From Flaccisagitta enflata (lineage: Eukaryota > Chaetognatha > Sagittoidea > Aphragmophora), in assembly GCA_965153355.1 (NCBI GenBank), contig OZ231127.1, positions 33,046,001-33,110,000 on the forward strand: a stretch of 64,000 nucleotides of DNA, written 5' to 3'. Shown piece by piece: positions 21,280 to 32,100 of the stretch (the stretch's first letter is position 1; each line of letters starts with the position of its first letter). Position numbers and translations under genes: made by a program. The notes under the pieces are model-generated. The model was not told the DNA's origin and did no database searches. It was given only the letters and a program-made list of their open reading frames with translations.

Positions 21280-23892
21280 CAGTCAGCGGAAAAAACACAA
21301 TAGGTATATATATCACTCTGTTGGTTTTGATCCAACCCACTGATGTTGAACAGAATGCTGTAAACAATAATTGGTTGTTGAAATTACAGCTGGCTGTTAA
21401 GTTACAAAGTTGGCAAAAATCCAACTTTCACCAAATAGAATGAGACCTGCAGATTTATAATCCTGATGAAATTCTAAGAAGTTTGATATGTCACAACATA
21501 TACTTTTACATGAAAATAAAAAAATTTATCATTGTTTAATCTAATTATAATGCAATGTTAAAAAAAATATTTTTTACAACAAATATTAAGTGTGACATTG
21601 CCTCTGGTGATTAGCTTATCTTTTGATATCTAATACATCCTCAGGTGATTTGTTTTTTCTGTAATATCGGGATGAATACTACAGTTAAGCTTGAGAATTT
21701 GGGGTTGACATAAGATATTTCATGAGTGTTGTTCCAGGAAGGAGAGAGTTTCAGTTGCTTGCTATTTTTGGTATATGGGGAGTATGAGAAGGTGCCCAGA
21801 TGGATATGGTCTCCTTCGGTCCGCCATATTTATCAGGTGTTTTCTTGTGGTCTACATATCTCAATTTTAGACAGGAATTGGTGACCCTTTTCTAAATGAT
21901 ACATATCTTTTGAAAAGTCTTGTGATAAATTCTGAAAAGGGAAGTTTCTTTCAGATATTTTAAGGATAGTTGTGATGGGTCCGGATTTATATTAGAAGGC
22001 TCTTGTCTTTATATAGTGTGTGGTAGTAATGTTGTCCAACTTTCATATAATTCAGTACCTTGGTATAGAATATGGCGGTCCCAAAGGTTGATCCTCGATT
22101 CTTACCTCTAAATTTAGGTTTTTTACAACATTGCCTCTGGTGATTAGCTTATCTTTTGATATCTAATACATCCTCAGGTGATTTGTTTTTTCTGTAATAT
22201 CGGGATGAATACTACAGTTAAGCTTGAGAATTTGGGGTTGACATAAGATATTTCATGAGTGTTGTTCCAGGAAGGAGAGAGTTTCAGTTGCTTGCTATTT
22301 TTGGTATATGGGGAGTATGAGAAGGTGCCCAGATGGATATGGTCTCCTTCGGTCCGCCATATTTATCAGGTGTTTTCTTGTGGTCTACATATCTCAATTT
22401 TAGACAGGAATTGGTGACCCTTTTCTAAATGATACATATCTTTTGAAAAGTCTTGTGATAAATTCTGAAAAGGGAAGTTTCTTTCAGATATTTTAAGGAT
22501 AGTTGTGATGGGTCCGGATTAAACACCATTAAGAGCTCCAAAGGCTCTTGTCCTTTATATAGTGTGGAGTAGTAATGTTGTCCAACTTTCATATAATTCA
22601 GTACCTTGGTATAGAATGCCGGCGGTCCCAAAAGGTTGATCCTCGATTCTTACCTCTAAGGGTATGGTTTTTTACAACATTGCCTCTGGTGATTAGCTTA
22701 TCTTTTGATATCTAATACATCCTCAGGTGATTTGTTTTTTCTGTAATATCGGGATGAATACTACAGTTAAGCTTGAGAATTTGGGGTTGACATAAGATAT
22801 TTCATGAGTGTTGTTTCAGGAAGGAGAGAGTTTCAGTTGCTTGCTATTTTTGGTATATGGGGAGTATGAGAAGGTGCCCAGATGGATATGGTCTCCTTCG
22901 GTCCGCCATATTTATCAGGTGTTTTCTTGTGGTCTACATATCTCAATTTTAGACAGGAATTGGTGACCCTTTTCTAAATGATACATATCTTTTGAAAAGT
23001 CTTGTGATAAATTCTGAAAAGGGAAGTTTCTTTCAGATATTTTAAGGATAGTTGTGATGGGTCCGGATTAAACACCATTAAGAGCTCCAAAGGCTCTTGT
23101 CTTTATATATAGTGTGGAGTAGTAATGTTGTCCAACTTTCATATAATTCAGTACCTTGGTATAGAATGCCCGGTCCCATAAGGTTGATCCTCGATTCTTA
23201 CCTCTAAGGGTATAGTTTTTACAACATTGCCTCTGGTGATTAGCTTATCTTTTGATATCACATCCTCAGGTGATTTGTTTTTTCTGTAATATCAGGATGA
23301 ATACTACAGTTAAGCTTGAGAATTTGGGGTTGACATAAGATATTTCATGAGTGTTGTTTCAGGAAGGAGAGAGTTTCAGTTGCTTGCTATTTTTGGTATA
23401 TGGGGAGTATGAGAAGGTGCCCAGATGGATATGGTCTCCTTCGGTCCGCCATATTTATCAGGTGTTTTCTTGTGGTCTACATATCTCAATTTTAGACAGG
23501 AATTGGTGACCCTTTTCTAAATGATACATATCTTTTGAAAAGTCTTGTGATAAATTCTGAAAAGGGAAGTTTCTTTCAGATATTTTAAGGATAGTTGTGA
23601 TGGGTCCGGATTAAACACCATTAAGAGCTCCAAAGGCTCTTGTCCTTTATATAGTGTGGAGTAGTAATGTTGTCCAACTTTCATATCAAACTTCTCAGAA
23701 TTTCATCAGGAGTATGAATCTGCAGGTCTCATTCTATTTAGGAAAAATTGGATTTTTGCCAATTTTGTAACTTAACAGCCGGCTGTAATTTCAACAACCA
23801 GTTGTTGTTTACAGCATTCTGTTTAATATCAGTGGGTTGGATCAAAACCAACGGAGTGATATATATACCTATTGTGTTTTGTCCGCTGACTG
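21280..23892. mobile_element. 2.6-kb TIR element carrying a 545-bp tandem array
   Basis: Ends CAGTCAGCGG and CCGCTGACTG, with inverted arms of about 210 bp sharing CCAACCCACTGAT, CAACAACCAGTTGTTG-like and TCTGCAGGTCTCATTCTAT segments. The flanks carry TAGA on both sides (21276-21279, 23893-23896). Between the arms lie four tandem copies of a roughly 545-bp unit. A short relative without the array is at 36020-36546. No transposase is present. Confidence 0.82.
21595..23684. repeat. Four-copy tandem array, unit about 545 bp
   Basis: Copies begin at the recurring ACATTGCCTCTGGTGATTAG: 21595, 22128, 22677 and 23224 (spacings 533, 549, 547). The last is truncated at about 460 bp. Copies are nearly identical over most of their length. 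Differences are small indels such as the loss of TAAT near 23260 and AACACCATTAAGAGCTCC present in copies 2-4 only. A 68-codon minus-strand frame (22425-22631) is open in one copy only and is not credible as a gene. Confidence 0.95.
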
Positions 23893-23920
23893 TAGAGTCG
23901 CGTGTCCGCGACTAAAAACG
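23893..23920 (-). mobile_element. Family A element, right piece (stem end)
   Basis: TAGAGTCGCGTGTCCGCGAC followed by TAAAAA completes the element interrupted at 21279. Confidence 0.75.
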
Positions 23921-23924
23921 CAGT

Positions 23925-24900
23925 TTGATAGTATGGTTCATCTCTAAATGTAGTATGGGGTATCGAAAATTTTGTATCATGTCAATTGTCATTTTCAGAC
24001 AGAAATCCCTTTATAAGCGATCCATAATACTATTTGTAAAGAAAAAATTAAGCCGTGATCCATTTTTATACAATCTAGACTAATATGTTCAAACAATAGC
24101 AGTATAGAAAATATCGTTCTCCGCATGGTCTGCTTTTCTGCAGTTCAAAACAGAATCTGGAATTTTCTTTATTTTTATGCTTAACCTTCGCTTAAAGAAA
24201 TGATGATTACGGTAAGTTACCATTGGAGAAAATCTTAAACAAAAACAGTTTCAGACAGCATTTTGTCTCTTCTACAACATATCCCGGAAACTCATGAGGA
24301 CCTCAATTTTAAATACCCGTTCAATCAAGTCAAAGTTGTGTTAATATTTTGACATTCATACGCGAGGAATATGTTGTTTTTCTCGGGGTTTTTTTCTCGC
24401 TGTAAGGCCACCTACCCACAAGGAACGTTTGTCTAGCTGTCTTTCAATGTCAGTTCACTTATATTACTAAAAATATGATAACGATTTTTGTATATAACTC
24501 ATGTTTCGCAAGCAGAAAATGTCAATATCTAACTACAGGATTTGAGCGCTGTGACGCAGCTCAAGTTTGCTTGCTACTAAATGCCTTTGCATCGATGGAT
24601 GCGTCAATCCATAAACAAATTACTATCTCTTTAACTATCCTGCATCTATGTGTCTGTCTTTTTGTCTGTCTTTATCATACTGTCTGTCTGTCTATCTGTG
24701 TGTCTGGCATTAACCAACAATCTCAAAAAGTTTTTTGCTGCTGAGGCAATATCTATCTCTTGTTTCATGTTTCTTTTCTTTCGTTTTTCTTCTTTTTCTG
24801 TTTCTTTTTCTTCTTCTTTTATTTTTTTCTTTCATTTTTTCTCTAAACAGGCTATCCTCATAATGGTTGATAGTAAGCACCCATCCCCCCCCCCTTCAGC
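23925..24900. other. Intergenic sequence
   Basis: AT-rich, with a GTCTGTCTTTTTGTCTGTC tract (24650-24705) and T/C-rich sequence to 24850. No exon recognised. Confidence 0.4.
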
Positions 24901-24920
24901 TCCCATCTTTATGTATCATT

Positions 24921-24979
24921 TGCGCTCTCTCTCTCTCTCTTCCTCTCTCTTTTCCTCTGTCTCTCTTTCTCTCTCTTTT

Positions 24980-25062
<83 letters not shown>
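24921..25062. repeat. (CT)n microsatellite, interrupted at its start
   Basis: CT run with a few TTCC interruptions up to 24980, then uninterrupted to about 25062. Confidence 0.96.
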
Positions 25063-25063
<1 letters not shown>

Positions 25064-25292
25064 CGGCGTCAAGTTTGACCATTTTTCCTTAAAATATGAA
25101 CAAGAAAAAGAAAAAAATGACCTGATCTTAGGTTTCTTACATTCTTGCACCTCCGCTTTGTCTTTCTACATTTTCCCCCTTAAAAAACTATCTCCTTCTG
25201 CTTCTTCTAAGGCCTGTCTTTCTCATTTGCCTTCTTCTTCAATTCTTGTATCCCCATCCTTATCCTTATCCTCTTTTACAATACAACTGATA

Positions 25293-25295
25293 TCG

Positions 25296-25348
<53 letters not shown>

Positions 25349-25354
25349 ATTGTT

Positions 25355-25404
<50 letters not shown>

Positions 25405-25425
25405 CGTTGTTGTTGTTGTCGTTGA

Positions 25426-25514
<89 letters not shown>

Positions 25515-25526
25515 TTGTTGTTGTTT

Positions 25527-25579
<53 letters not shown>

Positions 25580-25580
25580 G
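25293..25580. repeat. (GTT)n microsatellite
   Basis: Trinucleotide run of about 290 bp with rare ATT, GTC and TTT interruptions. Open frames encode poly-Leu (plus) and poly-Asn (minus) and are not genes. Confidence 0.97.
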
Positions 25581-25904
25581 AGGTTGTTGTTACTTTTGTT
25601 GTTGTTATTGGTGTTTGTCATCTTCCAAGTCATTTTGTCCTCACTGGCTGACAGAATGTGCCCACACACTTTTTCACTGAATTGACATTTCTTTACCTCA
25701 TAAGGCCAATAGACTATTAATTCTTTAAATAGTAGTTTTTGCAAACATACATCCTTATAAACACTCTATGAGAATAATACATAACATATTCCATGTATAT
25801 AAGTGCAAAGTTCATCAGCGGTTTATTTATAACTCTATTTTTTTTTCAATGCAATGAACAACCTCCCAAAATGCCTCATGCGTCGAAAATAACAGATTGG
25901 CAGC

Positions 25905-26085
25905 ACTGTGCGATCGACCGACCGACCGACCGACCAACCGACCGACCGACCGACAAAGCGGGGTTTAGAGTCGCGTAGCACGCAACTAAAAATCATAAAA
26001 AGAGTAAAATGTGATTGACCGACATACAGATAGAGCGACCGACAAAGCAAGGTGTAGAGTCGCGTAGCACGCGACTAAAAAAAAG
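25905..26085 (-). mobile_element. Family A element tails in tandem
   Basis: Two successive (GACC)n core plus stem ends: AGAGTCGCGTAGCACGCAACT (about 25968) and AGAGTCGCGTAGCACGCGACT (about 26055), each followed by A5 or longer. The AAGGCC end is missing. Confidence 0.6.
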
Positions 26086-26089
26086 TCGG

Positions 26090-26660
26090 AGGTCATCGGA
26101 TGGCGGGGAAGAAGCACCGCCAGCCCCTCATTTCCCACTGAAAATATACAGGAAGGATTTTGACCTCCAGGGGACCCTTTAGTCTTTACTTTTCTATGGA
26201 AAAGAGGGGGTGTGGCGGCGTCACTTTTCTTAACATCTGACAACCTCCAATTTTGTTTTTGTGCAGACTACCATGAAATGGTGCGCACATCTCCCGAACT
26301 TTAAGGTTCCAACGATTTGCTTGTATTCGCCTGAAAGTAAAAAAGTAAAGTGATACAGATAGACCGACTGACCAACCAATTGACGGCTAGTGCGGCTTCT
26401 GGAAGGGGGGGGGTCAAAAAAAAAAAAAAAAGGGGGAAGGGCGGATTTCCATTTTGTAAATTTGTAGAGGGGCCCGATATTCCCGTGTCCTGCCCTCCAT
26501 GACACAAATGCCGGGAACAATTTAATGCAGACAATCATGGGCGTATTTGAGCCCCAATTTTTGGGGCAGCAAGCCAGAATCTGTGTCCCAATGATTTTTC
26601 TATTACTTATGTAGGTAATTATGCAACCAAATATTAGTATATTACTAATGTTACTGTTGT
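26090..26660. other. Unassigned repeat-like sequence
   Basis: Includes GACCGACTGACC (26360-26380), G-rich and A-rich runs (26405-26440), and two short segments in common, such as GACAACCTCCA, CAATCATGGGCG and ACTACCATGAAATGG. No exon recognised. Confidence 0.35.
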
Positions 26661-26669
26661 GTTATCATA

Positions 26670-26825
26670 AACAAGGCCGGATACACGGCAATCCAGTCGC
26701 GGACGATTGGGCAGGAGCAGTAATGCGAAAATCGCTCAGAATTCAAAAATGTGACGGACCGACCAACCGACGGACGGACTGACCGACAGACCAAGGTGTA
26801 GAGTCGCGTGTCCGCGACTAAAAAA
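26670..26825 (-). mobile_element. Family A element, intact short copy
   Basis: AAGGCCGGATACACGGCAAT, AGTCGCGGACGATTGGGCAG, the ATTCAAAAATGTGACGGACC block, a GACC/GACG core, GGTGTAGAGTCGCG-tgtc-CGCGACT and A6. It has the same subtype as the copy split at 21279/23893. Confidence 0.75.
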
Positions 26826-27002
26826 GGGAGTTATATAAAAGGAAATCTTGCTTTACTACAGTTTAAAATGTTTACAAGCCCATAGATGATGTTTTGTCAT
26901 ATGACGTGAAGCATAGTTATGGCAAAATGCCGATGGGGTTTGTGCCCCAACAAAAAGGGCAGCTGCTGACCCTGACTCCCCGTCAAATATGCCCCTGCAA
27001 AC

Positions 27003-27400
27003 AATGGACTATTGCATTCATTTGCTGATGGAGATTCAAGATGTCACAAACGTCAGATAAACGTGTTTTGGAAGTTTTATCTAGACAATTGACAACTACA
27101 TTCATTTGCTGATGAAGTTTTAAGGTGTCACAAATGTCAGATAAACGTGTTTCGTAAATCTTATGCACACAATTGTATGCATTTGGTGATGAAGTTTTAG
27201 GATGTCACAAACATCACTTTGCAAATCTCGTTTAGACAATGGGCAACCCAACCCAACCAACCCATCCCAACCCAACCCAACCCAACCCAACCCAACCCAA
27301 CCCAACCCAACCCAGCTGCATTTATTTGCGTAGGAAGTTTTAGGATGTCACAAATGTCAGATAAATGCATTTTGCAAATTATGTCCGACAGCAAATTTTT
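27003..27400. repeat. Roughly 95-bp tandem repeat
   Basis: Four degenerate units with TGCATT[C/T]ATTTGCTGATG, AGATGTCACAAACGTCAG and ATAAACGTGTTT. The third and fourth units are separated by the (CAACC)n run. A related single unit lies at 28335-28390. Confidence 0.75.
27241..27313. repeat. (CCCAA)n pentanucleotide array
   Basis: About 13 units, mostly perfect CCCAA (TTGGG on the other strand), embedded in the roughly 95-bp repeat. Confidence 0.95.
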
Positions 27401-27424
27401 CAAGGAAAATGAAGTGATTCACCA

Positions 27425-28320
27425 TACTTTTTGCATCATTGTCAGGACAACAATGAAGCTGAAATACTTTTAGTGGACAAATTGTCTCTTGAGACACTTG
27501 GTGAATGAAGTGTTTCACCATACTTTTTGCATCATTGTCAGGACAATAATGAAGATGGAATGCTTTTACTATCTTCACAAAAAAAATCTTTTCACCTCAA
27601 AACTACCATCAATGTTGGAAGAGTGCTGCTCTTAAAAAAATAAAGCTATGAAAACCAGATTGATCCAATTGATAAAGATGTTTTAACTTAATAAAATGGA
27701 ACCATGACCAATCTGGGGTCAGTAGCTTTATTTCTTTAGGACCAGCACATTTTCAAAGTTGATGCTAGTTATGAGGTGGAAAGATTTTTTTTGTGAAGAT
27801 AGTAGTGGACAAATTGTCTCTTGAGACACTTGGTGCATACATTTTTATCAAATTCTGACGGAAAATGTATTTTGAATTATGCAATTCACATGAATACAAG
27901 CAGGAAAATGATGTATTTTAGTAAATTTCTGTTTACACTTTTTTTTTATTTTCTGAGGTTGAAATTCTAAGAAAGCCAATCATAGGGAAATTTTTCATTT
28001 TGAAAAACATAGTTCTCCCTGTAGTTGATTTGGGACGAGAACTATGTTCTATATTTTTTTGTTTTAAATGCAGATTTAGAATTTTAACCAGCCCCCTATC
28101 AGTGATTAAAAGTAAATCAAGCACAAATTTTCAAAAAATATATTTTGGAAACATTAGCTAAACTTGGTCCTGCTAAATGAATGCAATTTTTTCTTTTTAA
28201 TATTATGTCTGAGCCATCTCAATCACATTTACTCACTTATTTTTGCATTTTTATTTTTACAATTTTTCCATTTTGACATTCTTTGAAAAACAAATGTTGC
28301 CTTCGGAGGGACGCCGTCAT
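27425..28320. repeat. Dispersed repeat, copy 2
   Basis: Matches 8956-9550 in the same orientation. The stretch TTTCACCATACTTTTTGCAT is itself duplicated (27418 and 27508). It is interrupted at the TA of CTTTTAGTGG by the MITE at 27569-27802. Confidence 0.7.
27569..27802. mobile_element. 234-bp palindromic MITE with TA duplication
   Basis: The arms CTATCTTCACAAAAAAAATC and its inverse extend imperfectly to the middle (CCAGATTG/CAATCTGG). It is flanked by TA on both sides. The related sequence at 9010-9030 (CTTTTAGTGGACAAATTG) shows the unoccupied site, so the duplicated bases are exactly TA. This fits a Tc1/mariner-type non-autonomous element. Confidence 0.85.
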
Positions 28321-28324
28321 ACGG

Positions 28325-29072
28325 ACGTTGCACAATTGCATTCATTTGCTTAGGAAGTTTTAAGATGACACAAATTTCATATAAACGCGCTTGCGTCAGC
28401 CTCTGTATGACATTCGACATTCTTTTCAAAATAAAAATCTAGACGCGATTCTTTGATCGTGGAATGCTCAGTGACTAACAATGATGAAACCTTTAAATCC
28501 ACGAGGGCTCTAGAGAGCTTCAAAAATTCTTTCATTGGAGCACTCACGAAACACTGTAGCATCAAAACTTAAGAGTGACCAGCTTTGAACTAATATAGCT
28601 TGTAAACACAGGCAGAATATGTAAGACCAATAGTGGCTTGTTAGGCGCAAGAATCTGGTTTTTTTTTTTTTTTGCAATCAAGAGATGGGTGTAGATGTTA
28701 TGTCATTTCTAAATTGTTGAAGCTCTTTAAAATGATTATGGGAAATAGGGGGGATTTGTTATACATCAATAAGAACTGAGCGTCTAACTTTTTTTTGGCC
28801 ACTGTTTAATCAAACTACTTTATATGTCTTGATTTCTACTTCTACTTTTGTACTGTAGAACATCAGGAAATTTCCTTCAATGGATGATTTATTTCAGCCA
28901 AAGATTGGCCTCTCATCCCAGTTCGCTGGATCAGTCGATCGTGCAACTTCTTTCCGTAGTTGAGAAAAAAAAAAGATATTTTTGCAAATTTTTGCTCTTC
29001 TTTTTAGTGTGGGTAGGGAGGTGCTTATATGCGGCATCAAATGAAAGATTAGAAGCAGACTTGACAACAAAC
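28325..29072. other. Upstream region of the membrane-protein gene
   Basis: AT-rich. An in-frame open extension runs from 28848 to the chosen start at 29073, but it encodes no recognisable sequence and would bury the signal peptide. It is therefore treated as 5' non-coding. Promoter elements were not identified. Confidence 0.4.
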
Positions 29073-29192
29073 ATGCTTTTGCTCTACTTTTTGTTACCGT
29101 TGTTTCTTCTGGCTCCCTCAAACAACTTGATGGTGGGCAGCATCAAGTGTAGAGATTTCATATCACAATGTCATCACACGGGTGACACACAG
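29073..29192 (+). CDS. Exon 1 of the membrane-protein gene (signal peptide)
   Basis: Forty codons from ATG to a GTAACA donor. They encode the signal peptide and the first module start, KCRDFISQC. This ATG was chosen because the hydrophobic core begins at once after it. The donor is weaker than consensus, but the join to 30784 preserves the frame. Confidence 0.7.
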
Positions 29193-32100
29193 GTAACACA
29201 CCCACACACACACAGGTGACAGCCATATCAACCATTTTTCAAGTCATGCGACTCTATACCCTGCAGTGTCCGTCCGTTGGTACTTTTTTGGCATTATTTT
29301 GCTGTAAAATGATCAGAGCAGGCTATTTTCTTCATTGTGTTTGCTTGTTTTTCGCTCTTCGTAACATGCCAAACAGGTCGCCCAAGGGCAATATATGGTC
29401 AGCGATATCCTTTGCCCTGCTTTGAGTGATTGTGAGTTGGAGTGAGGGGAAGCAGGGCAGCGGCCCCGAAGGTGACGAAGTCCTGTAGAACACAGGGGGA
29501 CTTTCGTTCGTCCTGCCATACGTGGATGAGATGCTACATAGAGGGTTGACTGAAGGCCTTCAAGAGCTTAAATTGAGGTCTAAGAAGGCTGATGCAAGGC
29601 CTGAGAATGCCAATTGGAAGCTTGAGAGGACTAACTTGAGGCCTAATTTGAGGCATGAGAATTTCGATTTGAGGCCTGCGAGGCCTAATTTGAGGTCTGA
29701 AAGGCCAGGTTTGAGGCCTGAGAGGTCGGATTTGAGGCCTGAGAGGCTGGATTTAAGGCCATAGGGACTGCATATGAGGCCTGTGAGGCTGGATTTGAGA
29801 CCGGAGAGGCTGGATTAGAGGCCTGAGAGGCTGGATTTGAGGCCTGAGAGGCTGGATTTGAGGCCTGAGAGGCCAGATTTCAGGCCTGAGGGGCCTGATA
29901 AGGGGGGCGGGACGAACAAACTAATGAACTAACTAATAAAAGGACAAACAAACGAAAGTCCCCCTGTGTTCTACAGGACTTCGTCCCCTTTGGGACCGCT
30001 GCCCAAAAAGGGCCCTCTGATCCATTATTTTTGGACACCCATGGGGTGAGAGGTCTCGGAAGCAGGTTAGAAAATGTGTACTGTATCTTTGCCATAGGGT
30101 GTATTCGGCGCCCGGGCCATCTAAAATGGACAGAAAGTCTGGTACTTAAGCCAGCCGCCAAAGCTTGACAATGTTGACATTACTCTTGACAGCATTGATA
30201 ACAACATATTGCTGAGGTGTTCTTTTGACGTCATCCTCTAAGTGCCTTGTTTATAAATCTTTTGAATAAATTTCTATGATGTATTTTTCCCTTCCAACAT
30301 GATGACATCATTCTCAAAATCCTCTTTGTAGTATCTATGAATATGTGTGGTAGAAAAACCCGTAGGATAAGCAAAAAAAATGGCCAAAAATCATGGTGTT
30401 TATAGTCGCGCGCTTCGCGACTCTATGATCCGCTATGTCGGTCGGTCGGTCCATCTGTCTCCGTTAGCTTTTTTAGGCGTTTACAGGCGGTTTTTGCATT
30501 ACTGCTCCTGCCTAATTGCTTAAATAGCCTTTTTTATCAAAGCCCCTGCCCACCCGCATGCGTCTTCGGTAGCCGTGTATATGGCCTTGTTTTTACTCAT
30601 CTTTGAGGCAAGAAGTGTAAACTCCAATCCTTTAGTTGAAACCATTTGAGTGTGCTTTGCGGATTCATCAAAAAACACCTTGAGGCAGATTTTGCGTGTC
30701 CCTTCACAACCGTTTTTAGCAAGTTTCCAATAAATAAATAGATAAATTCGTGCCCTGATCACTGAAAATTTATCCATTTGCAGAATTGGTTATCTATAAG
30801 CTCACGTGCAGGGAAACAGAGACTTGTGGAGATGTGTTTTGCAGGCGAATTAGAAGGAAGAGATACAAACGACTCAGTTCCGGCATGGGATGAAGATGAA
30901 TGTCAGGTAAGATTTGAATACCCAGATGAAAACTTTAGGGTAGAAAAAACAAGGTTGAATACGTGATAGCGCGACAATCCCAATCGCGTGCGGGCAGGGA
31001 TGTTAAAGATGGTCTCCAGGGTTTTTTTGGCAGTAGCAGTAGGGCCAAAAATCTCCTAAACAATAGTCGCGAAAGCGTTAGATGGTCAGTGGTACCCGTG
31101 CCCCGCCTAAGTAGGCTGTGCATGTAGTTGAAGAGGAAGCAGGGCAGCGGCCCTGAAGGGGTCAATGATCTATGCTTTCACACATATGCGGAATTTTCTC
31201 CTTCTTCTCCTCCTCCTCGGTCCCTCCCTTCAAGTCCCAGTCTCGAGGCCCAAATTTCAGTCTCGTGGCCCAAGTCCCAGTCTCGAGGCCCAAATCCCAG
31301 CCTTGAGGCCCAAATCCTAGCCTCAAGGCCAAAATCCTAGCCCGGAGGCTGAGATTTTGACCTCAAGGCTGGGAACTGGGCATCTTGGCTGGGATATGGA
31401 CCTGGAGGCTGAGATTTTGGCCTCATGGTTGGAATCTTGGCCTTGAGGGTAGGATTTGGGCCTTGAGGCTAGGATGGGTCCTTGAGGCTTGGATTTGGGC
31501 AACAAGGCTGGGACTTGGGCCTCGAGACTGGGATTTGGGCCTCAAGACTGGGATTTGAGGGGGGGGGGGTATGTAGATGAAGGAGACCAGCCAGCCAACT
31601 GACTGACTGATGAATCACTTTTGGGCCAATGCATCACAAGACTAGCTGTTTTTAAAAACTCATGTGCTATGTCCATTGGTCGGTTGGTTGGTCGTTTGGC
31701 TGGTCTGTCGGTCGGTCGGAGACTCTTAGCTTTCACGATGTTTACAGGCGGTTGCGTTAGTGCTCTTGCCCAAATGCATGGTAGGCTTTTTTAATCACTG
31801 CTCCTTCCCCCTGACTTGCAACTTATTTTTTTTTCGTTCGGTATTTTTTTTTTTATGCCTGATCTATAAGTATCAAAGAGTAAAAAGGTAATTTTTAGCT
31901 CTATTCCTGCTTTGTTTTAGCTATCCTTCGACGGTTCATCTCAGTTCTTATGCAAGAGAATGATGTGTGACGATTTTTTTATTACGCTTATTGATGACTA
32001 CGAAATTGGACACACAAAAGAGGCATCGGAATATTGTTACCTTCACATGCAACATCTGGATTTTGTGTATTCTGACGGAGTTTGTATAGATCCAGTTCCA

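Noticed and set aside
22425-22631. 68-codon minus-strand frame in the 545-bp repeat
   Set aside because: It is open in one of four near-identical units only; small indels destroy it in the others.
24867-25744. Long poly-Leu (plus) and poly-Asn (minus) frames
   Set aside because: Both are translations of the CT and GTT microsatellites.
28848-29072. Upstream start for the membrane-protein gene
   Set aside because: The frame is open, but the extension is low-information and would place the signal peptide internally.
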